Source: Paracnuella aquatica
GTDB taxonomy: Bacteria; Bacteroidota; Bacteroidia; Chitinophagales; Chitinophagaceae
Direction of reading: 5' to 3'
Assembly: GCF_003332885.2 (NCBI RefSeq)
Contig: NZ_QOWJ01000006.1
Location: 62,001 to 126,000, forward strand
DNA: 64,000 nt
Shown here: positions 1 through 9,583 of the stretch, piece after piece
Numbering within the stretch: the first letter of the stretch is position 1
Layout of the letters: every line of letters begins with the position of its first letter
Position numbers and translations under genes: made by a program
Notes under the pieces: generated by a model
The model's database searches: none
What the model saw: the letters and a program-made list of their open reading frames with translations, nothing else
Told to the model about the DNA's origin: nothing

Positions 1-1
1 G

Positions 2-763
2 TTCTTTATGCCGGGAAAGGAGCAAGGCGGCAAACTGCCGTCGCAAAACGTAGTGAGCACCCGGTTCGGATCTAAATCAAAAGTGCAGTTGCCCGATGGT
101 ACGGTGGTGCACCTCAACTCTGGCAGCCTGCTTACCTACGACCAGGCATTTAATGGAAAGATCCGCGAGGTGCGGCTGAGTGGCGAAGCGTTTTTTGATG
201 TGGCGCACAACAAAGACCGGCCGTTTATCATACACACCGATGCGGTGGATATCAAAGTGCTGGGAACGGCATTTAATGTAAGGGCCTACCCCGATGAACA
301 AACTACAGAAACGGCGTTGATCCGCGGCTCGGTGGAGGTAATGCTGCTGCACAACCCGGATAAGAAAATAGTGCTCAAGCCCAGCGAAAAACTGGTGGTG
401 CAAAATAAGCAGGACACGGCTGAAGCCAGGCCGCAACGGGCCACAAGCGAAGCCATTCCGCTGGTAACAATATCGAAAGTGCACAACCTGGAGAGGGACA
501 GCACGGTGCTGGAAACCAGCTGGGTGGACAACAAACTGATTTTTGAAAACGAAAGCCTCGAAACCATTGCACAAAAGCTCGAACGCTGGTACGATGTACG
601 CATCACCATTACCGACGAAGGGCTGAAAAAGGAACGTTATAAAGCCACGTTTGAAGGCGAATCATTGGAAGATGTACTGAACGCTTTGAAATATGCAGGA
701 GCTTTTTCCTCAGGCGACTTTTCGTTTACAATTAATAAAAAAGAAGTGCGCATCATGCCCTGA
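2..763 (+). CDS. FecR family anti-sigma factor, 5' end outside the window
   Basis: The last 253 codons of a FecR-type anti-sigma factor. The frame is open to the left edge, so the true start, the N-terminal cytoplasmic sigma-binding part and the single membrane helix are missing. What remains is the periplasmic FecR domain (VQLPDGTVVHLNSGS, then RLSGEAFFDVAH and VLGTAFNVRAY) and a C-terminal DUF4974-like domain (the last 75 or so residues, around ENESLETIAQKLERWYDV). In this family the periplasmic part receives a signal from the STN domain of an outer-membrane receptor and releases an ECF sigma factor. The next gene is a SusC with an STN domain, which fits a sigma / fecR / susC / susD locus. 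The sigma gene would lie upstream, outside the window. Confidence 0.93.
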   Translation, partial: FFMPGKEQGGKLPSQNVVSTRFGSKSKVQLPDGTVVHLNSGSLLTYDQAFNGKIREVRLSGEAFFDVAHNKDRPFIIHTDAVDIKVLGTAFNVRAYPDEQTTETALIRGSVEVMLLHNPDKKIVLKPSEKLVVQNKQDTAEARPQRATSEAIPLVTISKVHNLERDSTVLETSWVDNKLIFENESLETIAQKLERWYDVRITITDEGLKKERYKATFEGESLEDVLNALKYAGAFSSGDFSFTINKKEVRIMP

Positions 764-906
764 TGCCGTTACTATAGCTACCCTTTAATACTAAGTGTCA
801 ACTAGTGATTACCTGCGCTGCGGTGCATGGTAGGATACTGCTTTTATCACCTTAATTGCCTGCATATGAAACAAGCTCCTGCTACCTGACGCCCCAAAAA
901 AAGAAA

Positions 907-975
907 GCGGAACATGCTGCAACATGCCCCGCTGTTATGCTTTGACAAAGGGTTGCCCGCACTGGGCGGAAACCC
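907..975 (+). promoter_or_regulatory. two small hairpins in the leader of the first susC
   Basis: Between fecR and susC two imperfect inverted repeats follow each other: GCGG-CATG against CATG-CCGC (907-932, internal AA/CC loop) and GGGTT against AACCC, with two more pairs (950-975). They lie 30 to 100 bases before the chosen start. They could be leader structures of the susC transcript. No TAnnTTTG box is evident here, as expected if an ECF sigma factor drives transcription. The call rests on pairing alone. Confidence 0.25.
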
Positions 976-1003
976 ATTCATCATCACCTTACAAACCCAA
1001 AGT

Positions 1004-4000
1004 ATGAAATCATTTGGACATAACGCCCCTGCGGGGAGCGTTAGGTTATGCGTCAAATATTTATTGATGACAAAGTTTACGCTGCTTTTAATCATTGCCT
1101 GCACCTTTCAGTCGTTTGCACATGAAGGCCATGCGCAAAACAATATCAGCCTCGACTTGGATAAGGTGAACATAAAGCAGGCGCTGCACGCCATCGAATC
1201 ACAGGGCTTTTACCGCTTTGTATATAAAGATGAAATTTTGCCGCGCCGCCAAAAAGTAAGCATCCAGGTGCAGGATGCACCGCTCAACGAAGTGCTGCCC
1301 AACCTGCTGAAAAATACATCGCTTACCTACCGGCAAATGAACGATCGGCTGGTGGTGATTTCAAGGGCTGATGAACCCCGCGAGGAAGTGGTGTATGATG
1401 TGCCTGTTACCGGCAAAATCACCGACAGCGAAGGCAAGCCGCTTTCCGGTGTATCGGTGTTGGAAAAAGGTACCAGCAACGGCACCACCACCCGCGAGGA
1501 TGGATCTTTTTCACTAAATGTAGCCGGCCCGTCATCGGTGCTGGTGGTTTCTTTTGTTGGGTTTGAAAACCGCGAAATAACCGTGGGCAATCAAAGCTCC
1601 ATCAGCCTGCAGTTGCAAACTTCCAACCAGCAAATGAACGAGGTGGTGGTAGTGGGTTATGGTTCGGTGCAAAAACGCGAACTGACCAGTGCAGTAACCA
1701 CCATCCGCAGCAAGGATTTTATACAAGGCGCAGTAAACAGCCCGCTGCAACTGATTGAAGGTAAAGTGGCCGGCGTGGTTATTTCCAACCCCGCTGCCGC
1801 CGATCCCAACCGCGGTGCCGATGTGCAGGTGCGTGGTGCTGCCTCGCTGAGTGCAGGCAACGGCCCGCTGATTGTAATTGATGGCATGCCTGGTGGCGAC
1901 CTGCGCAACGTGGCGCAACAGGACATTGAATCCATCACGGTGTTGAAAGATGCATCAGCCGCGGCCATCTATGGTTCGCGGGGTGCCAACGGCGTTATTT
2001 TGGTGCAAACCAAAAAGGGCCGTGCCGGCCGGGTGCAGGTTACTTACGACAGCTTTATTGAGCACGACCGCATTGCCAACAAACCCGACATTCTTTCGGC
2101 GGAAGAGTTTTTGGCCCGCAACCGCGATGTGGACCGTGGTGCCCGCACCAATTGGTACGATGAGTTGATCCGTGAAAACAATTTTGGACAAAACCAGTTT
2201 CTGACTGTTTCGGGCGGCAGCGAAAACACGCAATTCCGCCTCTCTGGCAACTACCGCAAAAAGACCGCGATCGATATTGCATCGGACCGCAAAGAATATG
2301 GTTACCGCGCCAACTTTTTGCAAAAAGCACTCGATGGCGTGCTGGAATTTTCGGGCAATTTATCGCAACGCGTAGCCAACGAAGAGTACACCAACTATGG
2401 TGCTTTTCAGCAGGCGGTAAAACTCAATCCTACCATTCCAATCATGAACCCCAACGACCCGGCAAAATGGAATACGCTGCAGGGTTTTGATACCTACAAC
2501 CCGGTGCAGGACCTGTTGGCAAGGGAAAACGGTGCCGACCGAAACTACTCGATCGTTGACTTCAACGTTCGTCTGAATTTGCTGCGCAACCTGTCGACCG
2601 AACTAAAGCTGGCCCGCCAGGGACAGGAGCTGCTGCGCCGTGAGTATTACACTTCCGCTGCCGCCGAATCGGTAAACAGCAACCGCACAGGCCGTGCCCG
2701 TGTGCAAAGCGAGAAATGGACGGATTATACATTGGAATGGACCGCCAATTACAACACCCGCATCAAACTGCACGACATCCGGCTGATGGGTGGCTACTCG
2801 TACCAAGAGTTCAACAACCAGGGGTTTTTTGCCGAGAACATGAATTTCCCGTCCGATGCCTTTAACTGGAACAACCTGGATGCGGGCAGCTGGAACCGCG
2901 AAAACGGACGCCTGGGTATGGACAGCTGGCGGAGCAAGGAAAAAACCATTGCGTTTTTAGGCCGCGCCATTTATAATTTCAACGACCGCTATTTTCTTAC
3001 CGGCTCGTTCCGCTACGAAGGCAACACCAAATTTGGTGTCAACAACAAGTGGGGTTTGTTTCCCGCGGTGTCGGCAGCATGGCGTGTTTCCAGCCTCGAT
3101 GCTTTGGCTAACTCCGATGCCATCAACGACCTGAAACTTCGGGTATCCTACGGCGTTACCGGCCGCTCTGGTTTTGGCCGCTACACTTCGCTGGCACGTT
3201 ATACCGGTTATGGCCAGTATCCCAACGATGAAGGCGTTTGGACCCGTGTGTACGGACCGGCCAACAACTACAACCCCGACCTGCAGTGGGAAAAAGCCAT
3301 TGCTTATAACCTGGGTGTCGACTTCTCCCTGTTCCGCAACCGTGTAAGTGGTAGCATCGACGCCTTTGTACGCAAAAGCAGCGATCTCATCTCTGATTAT
3401 GGCGTGCCTGTGGGCCCGTACCTGCATGAGCGCATGACCGTAAACGTGGGTACCACTTCATCGCGTGGCGTGGAGCTGAACCTGAACTGGGATGCAGTAA
3501 AACGCAAAGATTTTTCGTACAGCACCAACGTAACCGCTTCATACATCAAGGCAAAGTTGGATAGCTGGTCGAACGACCGTTTCCAAAGCGAGTTTACCGA
3601 ATTGCAGGACCTGCCTTCTCCCGGTAACCCCGGCCCTGCCTTCCGCATGGAAGATGGTGTGGAACTGGGCTCGTTTTACGGGTATAAATATGCTGGCGTA
3701 AACAACGAAGGCAAAATACTGGTGTGGAAAGATGGCGAGGTGGGCAAAGAAGCCATCCTTACATCTGAAGCCAACCGCGACCGCGACCGCACTTATATTG
3801 GCCACGGTGCACCGCACTACGAGCTGGCCTGGGGCAACTCACTCGGTTACCGCAATTTCGACCTTACGTTGTTTTTCCGCGGCCGGTTTGATTACAATAT
3901 CCTCAACCTGTACCAGATGTATTACGGCCTGCAGGCAGAGCCCAACGTAAACCTGTTGCGTGATGCTTATGAACGCAATGGCCAGATCACTTCGGGTAAG

Positions 4001-4261
4001 GTCATCATGGATTATTTCCTCGAAAAAGGCGACTACTTCAAACTGGACAACCTGACGCTGGGATGGTCGCCCAAGATCAACTCGAAAGTGGTGAGCAGCC
4101 TGCGGTTGTACGGCACGGTGCGCAATGTATTTACCATCACCAAGTATTCGGGCCTCGATCCTACCACGGTAGGCATCACCGGTCTTACACCCGGCTATGG
4201 CGACCTGAATGTTTATCCCATCACCCGAAACTTTTCATTTGGCGCACAGGTTAATTTCTAA
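1004..4261 (+). CDS. SusC/RagA-family TonB-linked outer-membrane receptor with STN signalling domain
   Basis: 1085 residues from ATG 1004. A second possible start, ATG 1067 (MTKFTLLL), sits right before the signal peptide; the longer start is kept because related receptors often carry such an extension. The frame also opens upstream at 914, without support. Order: signal peptide ending near AHEGHAQ; STN domain (about 46-115, NISLDLDKVNIKQALHAIE); carboxypeptidase-like beta-sandwich (about 125-205, VTGKITDSEGKPLSGVSV); TonB plug starting with NEVVVVGYGSVQKREL; then the 22-strand barrel ending in FGAQVNF. It imports an oligomeric nutrient together with the SusD lipoprotein downstream, using TonB energy. 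The STN domain pairs logically with the FecR upstream. No glycoside hydrolase is visible, so the substrate is unknown. Confidence 0.95.
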   Translation: MKSFGHNAPAGSVRLCVKYLLMTKFTLLLIIACTFQSFAHEGHAQNNISLDLDKVNIKQALHAIESQGFYRFVYKDEILPRRQKVSIQVQDAPLNEVLPNLLKNTSLTYRQMNDRLVVISRADEPREEVVYDVPVTGKITDSEGKPLSGVSVLEKGTSNGTTTREDGSFSLNVAGPSSVLVVSFVGFENREITVGNQSSISLQLQTSNQQMNEVVVVGYGSVQKRELTSAVTTIRSKDFIQGAVNSPLQLIEGKVAGVVISNPAAADPNRGADVQVRGAASLSAGNGPLIVIDGMPGGDLRNVAQQDIESITVLKDASAAAIYGSRGANGVILVQTKKGRAGRVQVTYDSFIEHDRIANKPDILSAEEFLARNRDVDRGARTNWYDELIRENNFGQNQFLTVSGGSENTQFRLSGNYRKKTAIDIASDRKEYGYRANFLQKALDGVLEFSGNLSQRVANEEYTNYGAFQQAVKLNPTIPIMNPNDPAKWNTLQGFDTYNPVQDLLARENGADRNYSIVDFNVRLNLLRNLSTELKLARQGQELLRREYYTSAAAESVNSNRTGRARVQSEKWTDYTLEWTANYNTRIKLHDIRLMGGYSYQEFNNQGFFAENMNFPSDAFNWNNLDAGSWNRENGRLGMDSWRSKEKTIAFLGRAIYNFNDRYFLTGSFRYEGNTKFGVNNKWGLFPAVSAAWRVSSLDALANSDAINDLKLRVSYGVTGRSGFGRYTSLARYTGYGQYPNDEGVWTRVYGPANNYNPDLQWEKAIAYNLGVDFSLFRNRVSGSIDAFVRKSSDLISDYGVPVGPYLHERMTVNVGTTSSRGVELNLNWDAVKRKDFSYSTNVTASYIKAKLDSWSNDRFQSEFTELQDLPSPGNPGPAFRMEDGVELGSFYGYKYAGVNNEGKILVWKDGEVGKEAILTSEANRDRDRTYIGHGAPHYELAWGNSLGYRNFDLTLFFRGRFDYNILNLYQMYYGLQAEPNVNLLRDAYERNGQITSGKVIMDYFLEKGDYFKLDNLTLGWSPKINSKVVSSLRLYGTVRNVFTITKYSGLDPTTVGITGLTPGYGDLNVYPITRNFSFGAQVNF

Positions 4262-4279
4262 CCGAAAAACTGCATTGAC

Positions 4280-5968
4280 ATGAACAAATTAAAATCGCTA
4301 TACATCGCACTGGCAGCAACAGTGCTCCTTTCTTCGTGCACCAAGCTGGATGAAGAAGCATTCGATATCCTGCCTTCGGAAAATTATTTCCAGGATAAAA
4401 ATTCCATCATTGCCGCGGTGCTGCGGCCATACGAACATGCCCACTGGAACGCATGGGACGGCGACCGCTGGCTGCTGCAGGAGCTGACCGCCGACCAGTT
4501 TGTGTGGACACAAAAAGGCAAACACGGCTACGATGGCGGCGACTGGGTGCGGCTGCATGCACACGACTGGACCGTAGACGATAATCACGTGAACGGCGGA
4601 TGGGTGGGCCCCTACCAGGGCATTGCACAGTGCAACGTGTTTTTAAAAGACCTTGGCGCACTGGACTACACCAAGTATGGCCTCACCGAGGCCGACAAGG
4701 CACAACACCTTTCGGAGCTGCGTGCCCTGCGTGCCTGGTTTTACCTGTTCCTCATCGACTTTTTCCGCGAAATACCCATCATCACCGAGCCGCAGCAACT
4801 GGTAGGTCAGTCGAGCCCGCAGGAAGTGTTTGCCTTTATTGAAAAAGAAGTAAAAGAATCGATCCCGGGTTTGCCTAAAGAAGGAAAAGTAGGCCGCTGG
4901 AACCAGGCTGCTACTGCAGCGCTGCTGGTGCGCCTGTACCTGAATGCAGAAAAATGGACCGGCACGCCAAAGTTCACCGAGTGTGCACAGGTGGCGCAGC
5001 AGATCATTGACGGTGCTTATGGCACCTACAGCATCGATGCCGATTACCGCGGGCCTTTCCGTTCGGGCATCAGGGCCTATCGTTCGCCGGAAAACCTGTT
5101 CGAGTTTCCACATGCCCGAAACATCTACGAGTTTGGCTGGATTTACAATTCGATGATGCATTACCAGGCCCGCTACTCGCTGGATAACGACTGGGGTGGC
5201 TGGAACGGTATTCACCTCACACCATCGAGGGGATTGGACGGCAACCTGCTTACTTACAACTTGGGCAAGCCTTTTGAAAAATACGCCGCAGCCGATAAAC
5301 GCAAACAACCGTTCCGCACCACATCGGCCGATGGGCAGTATGAAGGCTTTTTCCTGATTGGCCAGCAATACGAGTTCAACAAATCGCGGGGTTACGGTTT
5401 TGACAGTACCAAAATGGTAAACGGCACAGAGGAATACAATGGTAAACCACTTGCGTTTGTTGACCAGGTAGGCCGTTTTTCAGAAAGGCCCGGAGGCCGC
5501 TGGAACGAAGGCTCGAACGTAACGACCGGCGAGGAAAACTCGGGGGTGCGGCTGCTGAAATTCCCGTGGCTGTCGATGACGGCTAACCTGTTCCAGTTCA
5601 ACTCGGCACCGGAGATAAGGCTGGCGGAAATTTATTATTCGCTGGCCGAATGTAAGTACCGCAGTGGTGATAAAGCAACCGCAGCACAATTGCTCGATGC
5701 GGTGCGTAAACGAAATTTTACCGATGCTGCATGGCCGGCACACAGCTATGTGCAAAACCCGGCCATGCTTACCGACAACGAGTTTGTTGACGAATGGGGC
5801 CGCGAGTTTATTGGCGAGCATCGCCGCCGCACCGACCTGGTACGCTGGGACAAGTTTGGCGACGAATGGTGGGCCAAACCAAAGGATGCAAAAGACCGGA
5901 CCGCATTTCCCATACCCTCCAGGCAGCTCAACACCAACCCGCTGCTGGAGCCTAACGGTTTCGAATAG
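4280..5968 (+). CDS. SusD/RagB-family nutrient-binding outer-membrane lipoprotein
   Basis: 562 residues, 18 bases after susC, so co-transcribed. The N-terminus MNKLKSLYIALAATVLLSSC is a lipoprotein signal with lipobox LSSC; the cysteine becomes the acylated first residue. The TPR-rich SusD fold is indicated by ELRALRAWFYLFLIDFF, which matches the family pattern of a paired helix near residue 150, and by the C-terminal RREFIGEHRRRTDLVRW-like block (here WGREFIGEHRRRTDLVRW). It sits on the cell surface as the lid of the SusC channel and binds the substrate. Related to, but clearly different from, the SusD at the right end of the window. A strong terminator follows. Confidence 0.94.
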   Translation: MNKLKSLYIALAATVLLSSCTKLDEEAFDILPSENYFQDKNSIIAAVLRPYEHAHWNAWDGDRWLLQELTADQFVWTQKGKHGYDGGDWVRLHAHDWTVDDNHVNGGWVGPYQGIAQCNVFLKDLGALDYTKYGLTEADKAQHLSELRALRAWFYLFLIDFFREIPIITEPQQLVGQSSPQEVFAFIEKEVKESIPGLPKEGKVGRWNQAATAALLVRLYLNAEKWTGTPKFTECAQVAQQIIDGAYGTYSIDADYRGPFRSGIRAYRSPENLFEFPHARNIYEFGWIYNSMMHYQARYSLDNDWGGWNGIHLTPSRGLDGNLLTYNLGKPFEKYAAADKRKQPFRTTSADGQYEGFFLIGQQYEFNKSRGYGFDSTKMVNGTEEYNGKPLAFVDQVGRFSERPGGRWNEGSNVTTGEENSGVRLLKFPWLSMTANLFQFNSAPEIRLAEIYYSLAECKYRSGDKATAAQLLDAVRKRNFTDAAWPAHSYVQNPAMLTDNEFVDEWGREFIGEHRRRTDLVRWDKFGDEWWAKPKDAKDRTAFPIPSRQLNTNPLLEPNGFE

Positions 5969-5995
5969 GTGAAGTTGACGCAATAGTAGAAAAGA

Positions 5996-6018
5996 GGGCG
6001 CCTTTCCAGGCGCCCTTT
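5996..6018 (+). terminator. terminator after the first susCD pair
   Basis: Perfect 7-bp stem GGGCGCC / GGCGCCC with a 6-base loop, preceded by AAAGA and followed by TTT. It begins 27 bases after the susD stop codon. Confidence 0.8.
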
Positions 6019-6072
6019 CATTTGTGGGATATGTCGGGCCGCCATTACACAAGCGTCTGTTCAGTAATACAT

Positions 6073-6157
6073 GTCATGCCGAACTTGTTCCGGCATCTCC
6101 TTCAATCTGCGGAGTTTACTAAAGCAGCAGGAGATGCCGAAACAAGTTCGGCATGAC
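6073..6157. repeat. 85-bp dispersed palindrome, family A, copy 1
   Basis: Two 29-base arms (6073-6101 and 6129-6157) are reverse complements with one mismatch, separated by 27 bases. The outer ends read GTCATGCCGAAC and GTTCGGCATGAC. A second 85-bp copy lies at 29862-29946. The two differ inside the stem by matched changes on both arms. It lies between a terminator and the TetR gene, so it is not part of the susD terminator. Confidence 0.85.
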
Positions 6158-6294
6158 AACTCGAAAATTCAACAATGGGAGTTGATTGTGGTTTGATATA
6201 GAGGCAAAATTGTTATTTGTTCAAGCTTGGCTGTGTTAGGATTTACTGTTGCCACTCACCACAAATAATTGCCACTTATCCCAAAATATGGTTC

Positions 6295-6322
6295 GGAAAC
6301 TTTGGCTCCGAAAAAAGTTTCC
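6295..6322. promoter_or_regulatory. candidate operator of the TetR regulator
   Basis: Inverted repeat GGAAACTTT / AAAGTTTCC, 9-base arms with a 10-base spacer, ending 18 bases before the tetR start. A second, interleaved repeat TTCGGA / TCCGAA is centred close by (6293-6312). TetR regulators usually bind such sites next to their own gene, so autoregulation of the efflux operon is likely. Binding is inferred, not shown. Confidence 0.5.
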
Positions 6323-6340
6323 ATAGTTTGCCCCTGTTTT

Positions 6341-7018
6341 ATGGAACCAAAAGAGCGCATCCTGCAAAAGGCCCACGAGCTGTTCAACCGCTACGGCATC
6401 CGTTCGGTTTCTATGGATGAAATTGCTGCACAGGTAGGCATGTCCAAAAAAACGGTGTACCTGTATTTTGCCGATAAAGATGAACTGGTTTGCGCCGTAT
6501 TCAACGGCATCATGACGCACAACCAGTGCCAGTGTCAGCAGGACCGGAGCAGGGCCGAAAATGCCCTACATGAAGTGTTTCTCGCCTTCGATATGGTGCA
6601 GGAAATGTTTGCCGAAATGAATCCTTCCGTACTCTTCGAAATGGAGAAATACCACCCCGGCGCTTTTGAGCAATTCAAACAGTACCGCGACGGGTTTTTG
6701 TACCACATGATTCGCCAGAACCTGCAACGGGGCATTGCCGAAGAATTGTACCGCCCGGAGATTGACATTGATGTGCTGACCCGTTACCGCATCCACAGCA
6801 TGATGCTGGCCTTTAATGCTGAAGTATTTCCCAACAACCGCACCCATCTTGTTCACATCGAACACCAGTTACTGGAATTGTTTCTGAACGGACTGGCCAC
6901 CACAAAAGGCCGCAGGCTGCTTCAGAAGTATCAACATCAACGCACAAAAAAAGGCAACCACAATGAAACCCGGATGGAGCATAACAATAGGCATACTGGC
7001 AGGCCTGCTGGCTGTTAA
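6341..7018 (+). CDS. TetR/AcrR-family transcriptional regulator of the efflux operon
   Basis: 225 residues from ATG 6341; the frame is open further upstream, but this start puts the helix-turn-helix at the usual place. The N-terminus ERILQKAHELFNRYGIRSVS followed by MDEIAAQVGMSKKTVYLYF is the standard TetR DNA-binding domain (residues 5-50). The rest is a helical ligand-binding domain without recognisable ligand residues. Its 3' end overlaps the TolC gene by 56 bases in another frame, so its basic tail (HQRTKKGNHNETRMEHNNR) is read from TolC signal-peptide DNA. It probably represses this efflux operon and responds to a pumped compound. Confidence 0.92.
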   Translation: MEPKERILQKAHELFNRYGIRSVSMDEIAAQVGMSKKTVYLYFADKDELVCAVFNGIMTHNQCQCQQDRSRAENALHEVFLAFDMVQEMFAEMNPSVLFEMEKYHPGAFEQFKQYRDGFLYHMIRQNLQRGIAEELYRPEIDIDVLTRYRIHSMMLAFNAEVFPNNRTHLVHIEHQLLELFLNGLATTKGRRLLQKYQHQRTKKGNHNETRMEHNNRHTGRPAGC

Positions 7019-8366
7019 CGGCGATGCATATGCGCAGCAGCGGCACAGCCTTTCGGTAACCGAAGCAGTGGCTTATGCGCAAAAAAACAATGCACAGGTA
7101 AAGAACGCTTTGCTGGATGTGCAGATACAGCAGCAAACCAACCGCGAAATAACGGCCAGCGCTTACCCGCAGATCAATGGTAACGCCGCTTTTGGCTACA
7201 ACCCACGGGTGGCGGTACAGCAGTTTCCCAACTTTATTGCCGCAGCTACCTATGGTGTGTTGCAAAATGAAGGAGTAAAAAACGGTAGCGGTGCACCCAT
7301 TGTTTCGCCTAACGATTTTGGACTGGTGGCAGCAGCGTTTGGTACCAAGTTCAACGCATCGGCAGGTGTATCGTTGCAGCAGTTGTTGTTTGAAGGGCAG
7401 GTGTTTGTAGGGTTGCAGGCGCGGGCTACTTCCATTGCTTTCCAGCAAAAAAATGTGGAGGTAACCGAGGAAGGCATCAAGGCCAATATTTACAAAGTGT
7501 ACTACCAGCTTTCGGCCAGCAAAGCGCAATTGCAATTGCTGGATGCCAACATTGCACGGCTCGAAAAATTGCGCAACGATTTCCAGATCATGTACGACAA
7601 TGGTTTTGCAGAAAAACTGGATGTAAACCGTGCCGCCGTGCAACTGGCCAACTTGCAAACCGAAAAGCAGCGGGCACTGAACACGATCGAAAACGGCTAC
7701 CTCGGTTTGAAACTGCTCATGGGCATGCCCATACGCGATACGCTGGTGCTGACCGATTCGGTAACGGAAGCGCAGATCCGCGATGGTGTACTTGAGAACA
7801 CGCAATACAATTACGACAACCGCAAGGAATACCAGCTGGCCGAACTGGGCAAGCGGCTGCGTCAATACGACATCAAACGTTACAAGCTTACGTATTTCCC
7901 AACCGTTGCACTGTCCAGCTCCTATTCACGGCTGACGCAAACCAATAAGTTCAACTATTTCAGCGGGGCGCAATGGTTCCCGGCATCGTCCATCGGGCTC
8001 AATATTTCGGTGCCCATATTTGATGGATTTGCACGGGCGGCACGCATCAAAAGGGCGCAGCTGCAATTGCAGCAAACCGAAAACGAAATGGAAGGTTTGC
8101 GTCTGAGCATCGACCAGGATGTGGCGGCAGCATTGAACAATTACCGGTCGGCACTCTCTACGCTGGAAACCCAAAAGCGCAATATAGAACTGGCCGAACT
8201 GGTGTATAGCCAAACCAAATTGAAACAGGAAGAAGGTCTTGGATCGGCAACGGAAATTTCAACGGCGCAAACCGATTTGCAGGTAGCACAAAGCAACTAC
8301 ATACTGGCGTTGTATGATGCCATCAATGCAAAGGTCGATTTTTTAAGAGCCACGGGTAAGCTGTAA
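6963..8366 (+). CDS. TolC-family outer-membrane efflux channel
   Basis: 467 residues with signal peptide (MKPGWSITIGILAGLLAVNG ... DAYAQQ). The long helical repeats are those of the outer-membrane factor family: VTEAVAYAQKNNAQVKNALL at the start of the first half and the second-half equivalent near NIELAELVYSQTKLKQEEG, ending in ALYDAINAKVDFLRATGKL. A trimer would form the channel and periplasmic tunnel of a tripartite RND pump whose other two parts follow. It overlaps tetR at its 5' end and lies 55 bases before the membrane fusion gene, so one operon is likely. Confidence 0.94.
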   Translation: MKPGWSITIGILAGLLAVNGDAYAQQRHSLSVTEAVAYAQKNNAQVKNALLDVQIQQQTNREITASAYPQINGNAAFGYNPRVAVQQFPNFIAAATYGVLQNEGVKNGSGAPIVSPNDFGLVAAAFGTKFNASAGVSLQQLLFEGQVFVGLQARATSIAFQQKNVEVTEEGIKANIYKVYYQLSASKAQLQLLDANIARLEKLRNDFQIMYDNGFAEKLDVNRAAVQLANLQTEKQRALNTIENGYLGLKLLMGMPIRDTLVLTDSVTEAQIRDGVLENTQYNYDNRKEYQLAELGKRLRQYDIKRYKLTYFPTVALSSSYSRLTQTNKFNYFSGAQWFPASSIGLNISVPIFDGFARAARIKRAQLQLQQTENEMEGLRLSIDQDVAAALNNYRSALSTLETQKRNIELAELVYSQTKLKQEEGLGSATEISTAQTDLQVAQSNYILALYDAINAKVDFLRATGKL

Positions 8367-8421
8367 ACAAGCGCTGTTTTTACCAGCAAACAACAACCAC
8401 ACAACCACAAAATATAAATCA

Positions 8422-9579
8422 ATGAACCGGATCATCACCGCATTGCTGTTGGCAATAATTGTTGCATCCTGCGGCAATGCGAAAAAAGATACAGAAGGAA
8501 ACATCAACGATAAAAAAGTGCAGCTTGAAAAATTGCGTAAAGAGCAAAAAGAGCTGACGGCGCAAATAGATGCGCTGGAAAAAGAAGTGGGTGATGCCGA
8601 CCCTGCAACAGCCGCTGCGCAAAATGCAAAACTGGTAACATTGAGCCCCATTCAGCCGGCTGATTTTGTACACTATGTAGACCTGCAGGGCCGGGTTGAT
8701 GCCACCAATATTTCGTACGTGGCGCCGCCCAATGGGCAGGGCGGTGTGGTAACGGCGCTGTATGTAAAACAAGGCGATGCGGTGCGCAAAGGACAGGTGC
8801 TGGCACGCCTCGACGACCAGTTGATTCGCCAGCAAATTGAGCCGCTGCGGGTACAACTTACTACTGCAGAAGACACGTACAAACGCACCAAAAATTTGTT
8901 TGACCAAGGCATTGGTACCTACCAACAAGTACTGACTGCACAAACACAAGTGGAAACGCTGCGCAAGCAAATTGGCATTTTGCAAAAACAAGCCGGCCTG
9001 ATGACCGTAACCGCACCCAGCAGCGGCGTGGCCGATGCAGTGAATGTGCGGGTAGGCGAATTGTTTACGGGTACCAGCGTTGCAGGTCCGCAGATCCGCA
9101 TTGTAAACACCGGCAGCTTGAAGATCACTGCTGAAGTGCCGGAGAATTATATTGGCCGCATTGGTAAAGGCAGCAAACTGCAAGTGGAACTGCCCGATGT
9201 TGACAAGCGTTTTGAAACAAAAGTGAATGTGGCCGGCCAAACGATTGATGCGGCACGCCGTACCTTTTACATTGAAGCGCCAGTGCCCTCGGGTGCCGGG
9301 CTGAAGCCCAACCAGGTGGCCTCTGTAAAGGTGCAGGACTATACCCGCACCGGCGCCGTAACCATCCCGGTAAATACGCTGCAAAACGATGATAAAGGCA
9401 AATACGTGATGGTGGCCATTAAAGAAGGCGACCGCATGATTGCCCGCAAAATATATGTGCAGGTGGGCGAACTATACCAGAACCAACTGGAAGTGAAAAG
9501 CGGGCTGCAGGGCGGCGAGCAGTTGATCATCGACGGCTTTCAAAGCCTGTACGACGGCCAGCCGATTAAAACAGCGTAA
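8422..9579 (+). CDS. RND efflux periplasmic adaptor (membrane fusion) lipoprotein
   Basis: 385 residues. The N-terminus MNRIITALLLAIIVASCGN carries a lipobox (VASC), so the adaptor is anchored by a lipid. A coiled coil follows (about 25-60, KKVQLEKLRKEQKELTAQID), which is unusual before the first barrel strand. Then come a biotinyl-lipoyl-like half (VVTALYVKQGDAVRKGQVLA), a helical hairpin (about 130-190) and the second lipoyl half (MTVTAPSSGVADAVNVRVGE), followed by the beta-barrel and membrane-proximal domains. It links the TolC channel to the RND pump encoded downstream. A 190-bp palindromic repeat separates it from the pump gene. Confidence 0.94.
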   Translation: MNRIITALLLAIIVASCGNAKKDTEGNINDKKVQLEKLRKEQKELTAQIDALEKEVGDADPATAAAQNAKLVTLSPIQPADFVHYVDLQGRVDATNISYVAPPNGQGGVVTALYVKQGDAVRKGQVLARLDDQLIRQQIEPLRVQLTTAEDTYKRTKNLFDQGIGTYQQVLTAQTQVETLRKQIGILQKQAGLMTVTAPSSGVADAVNVRVGELFTGTSVAGPQIRIVNTGSLKITAEVPENYIGRIGKGSKLQVELPDVDKRFETKVNVAGQTIDAARRTFYIEAPVPSGAGLKPNQVASVKVQDYTRTGAVTIPVNTLQNDDKGKYVMVAIKEGDRMIARKIYVQVGELYQNQLEVKSGLQGGEQLIIDGFQSLYDGQPIKTA

Positions 9580-9583
9580 GTAG

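Noticed and set aside
914-1003. Start of the first susC at 914
   Set aside because: The 30 extra residues come from the leader with two hairpins and have no signal-peptide character.
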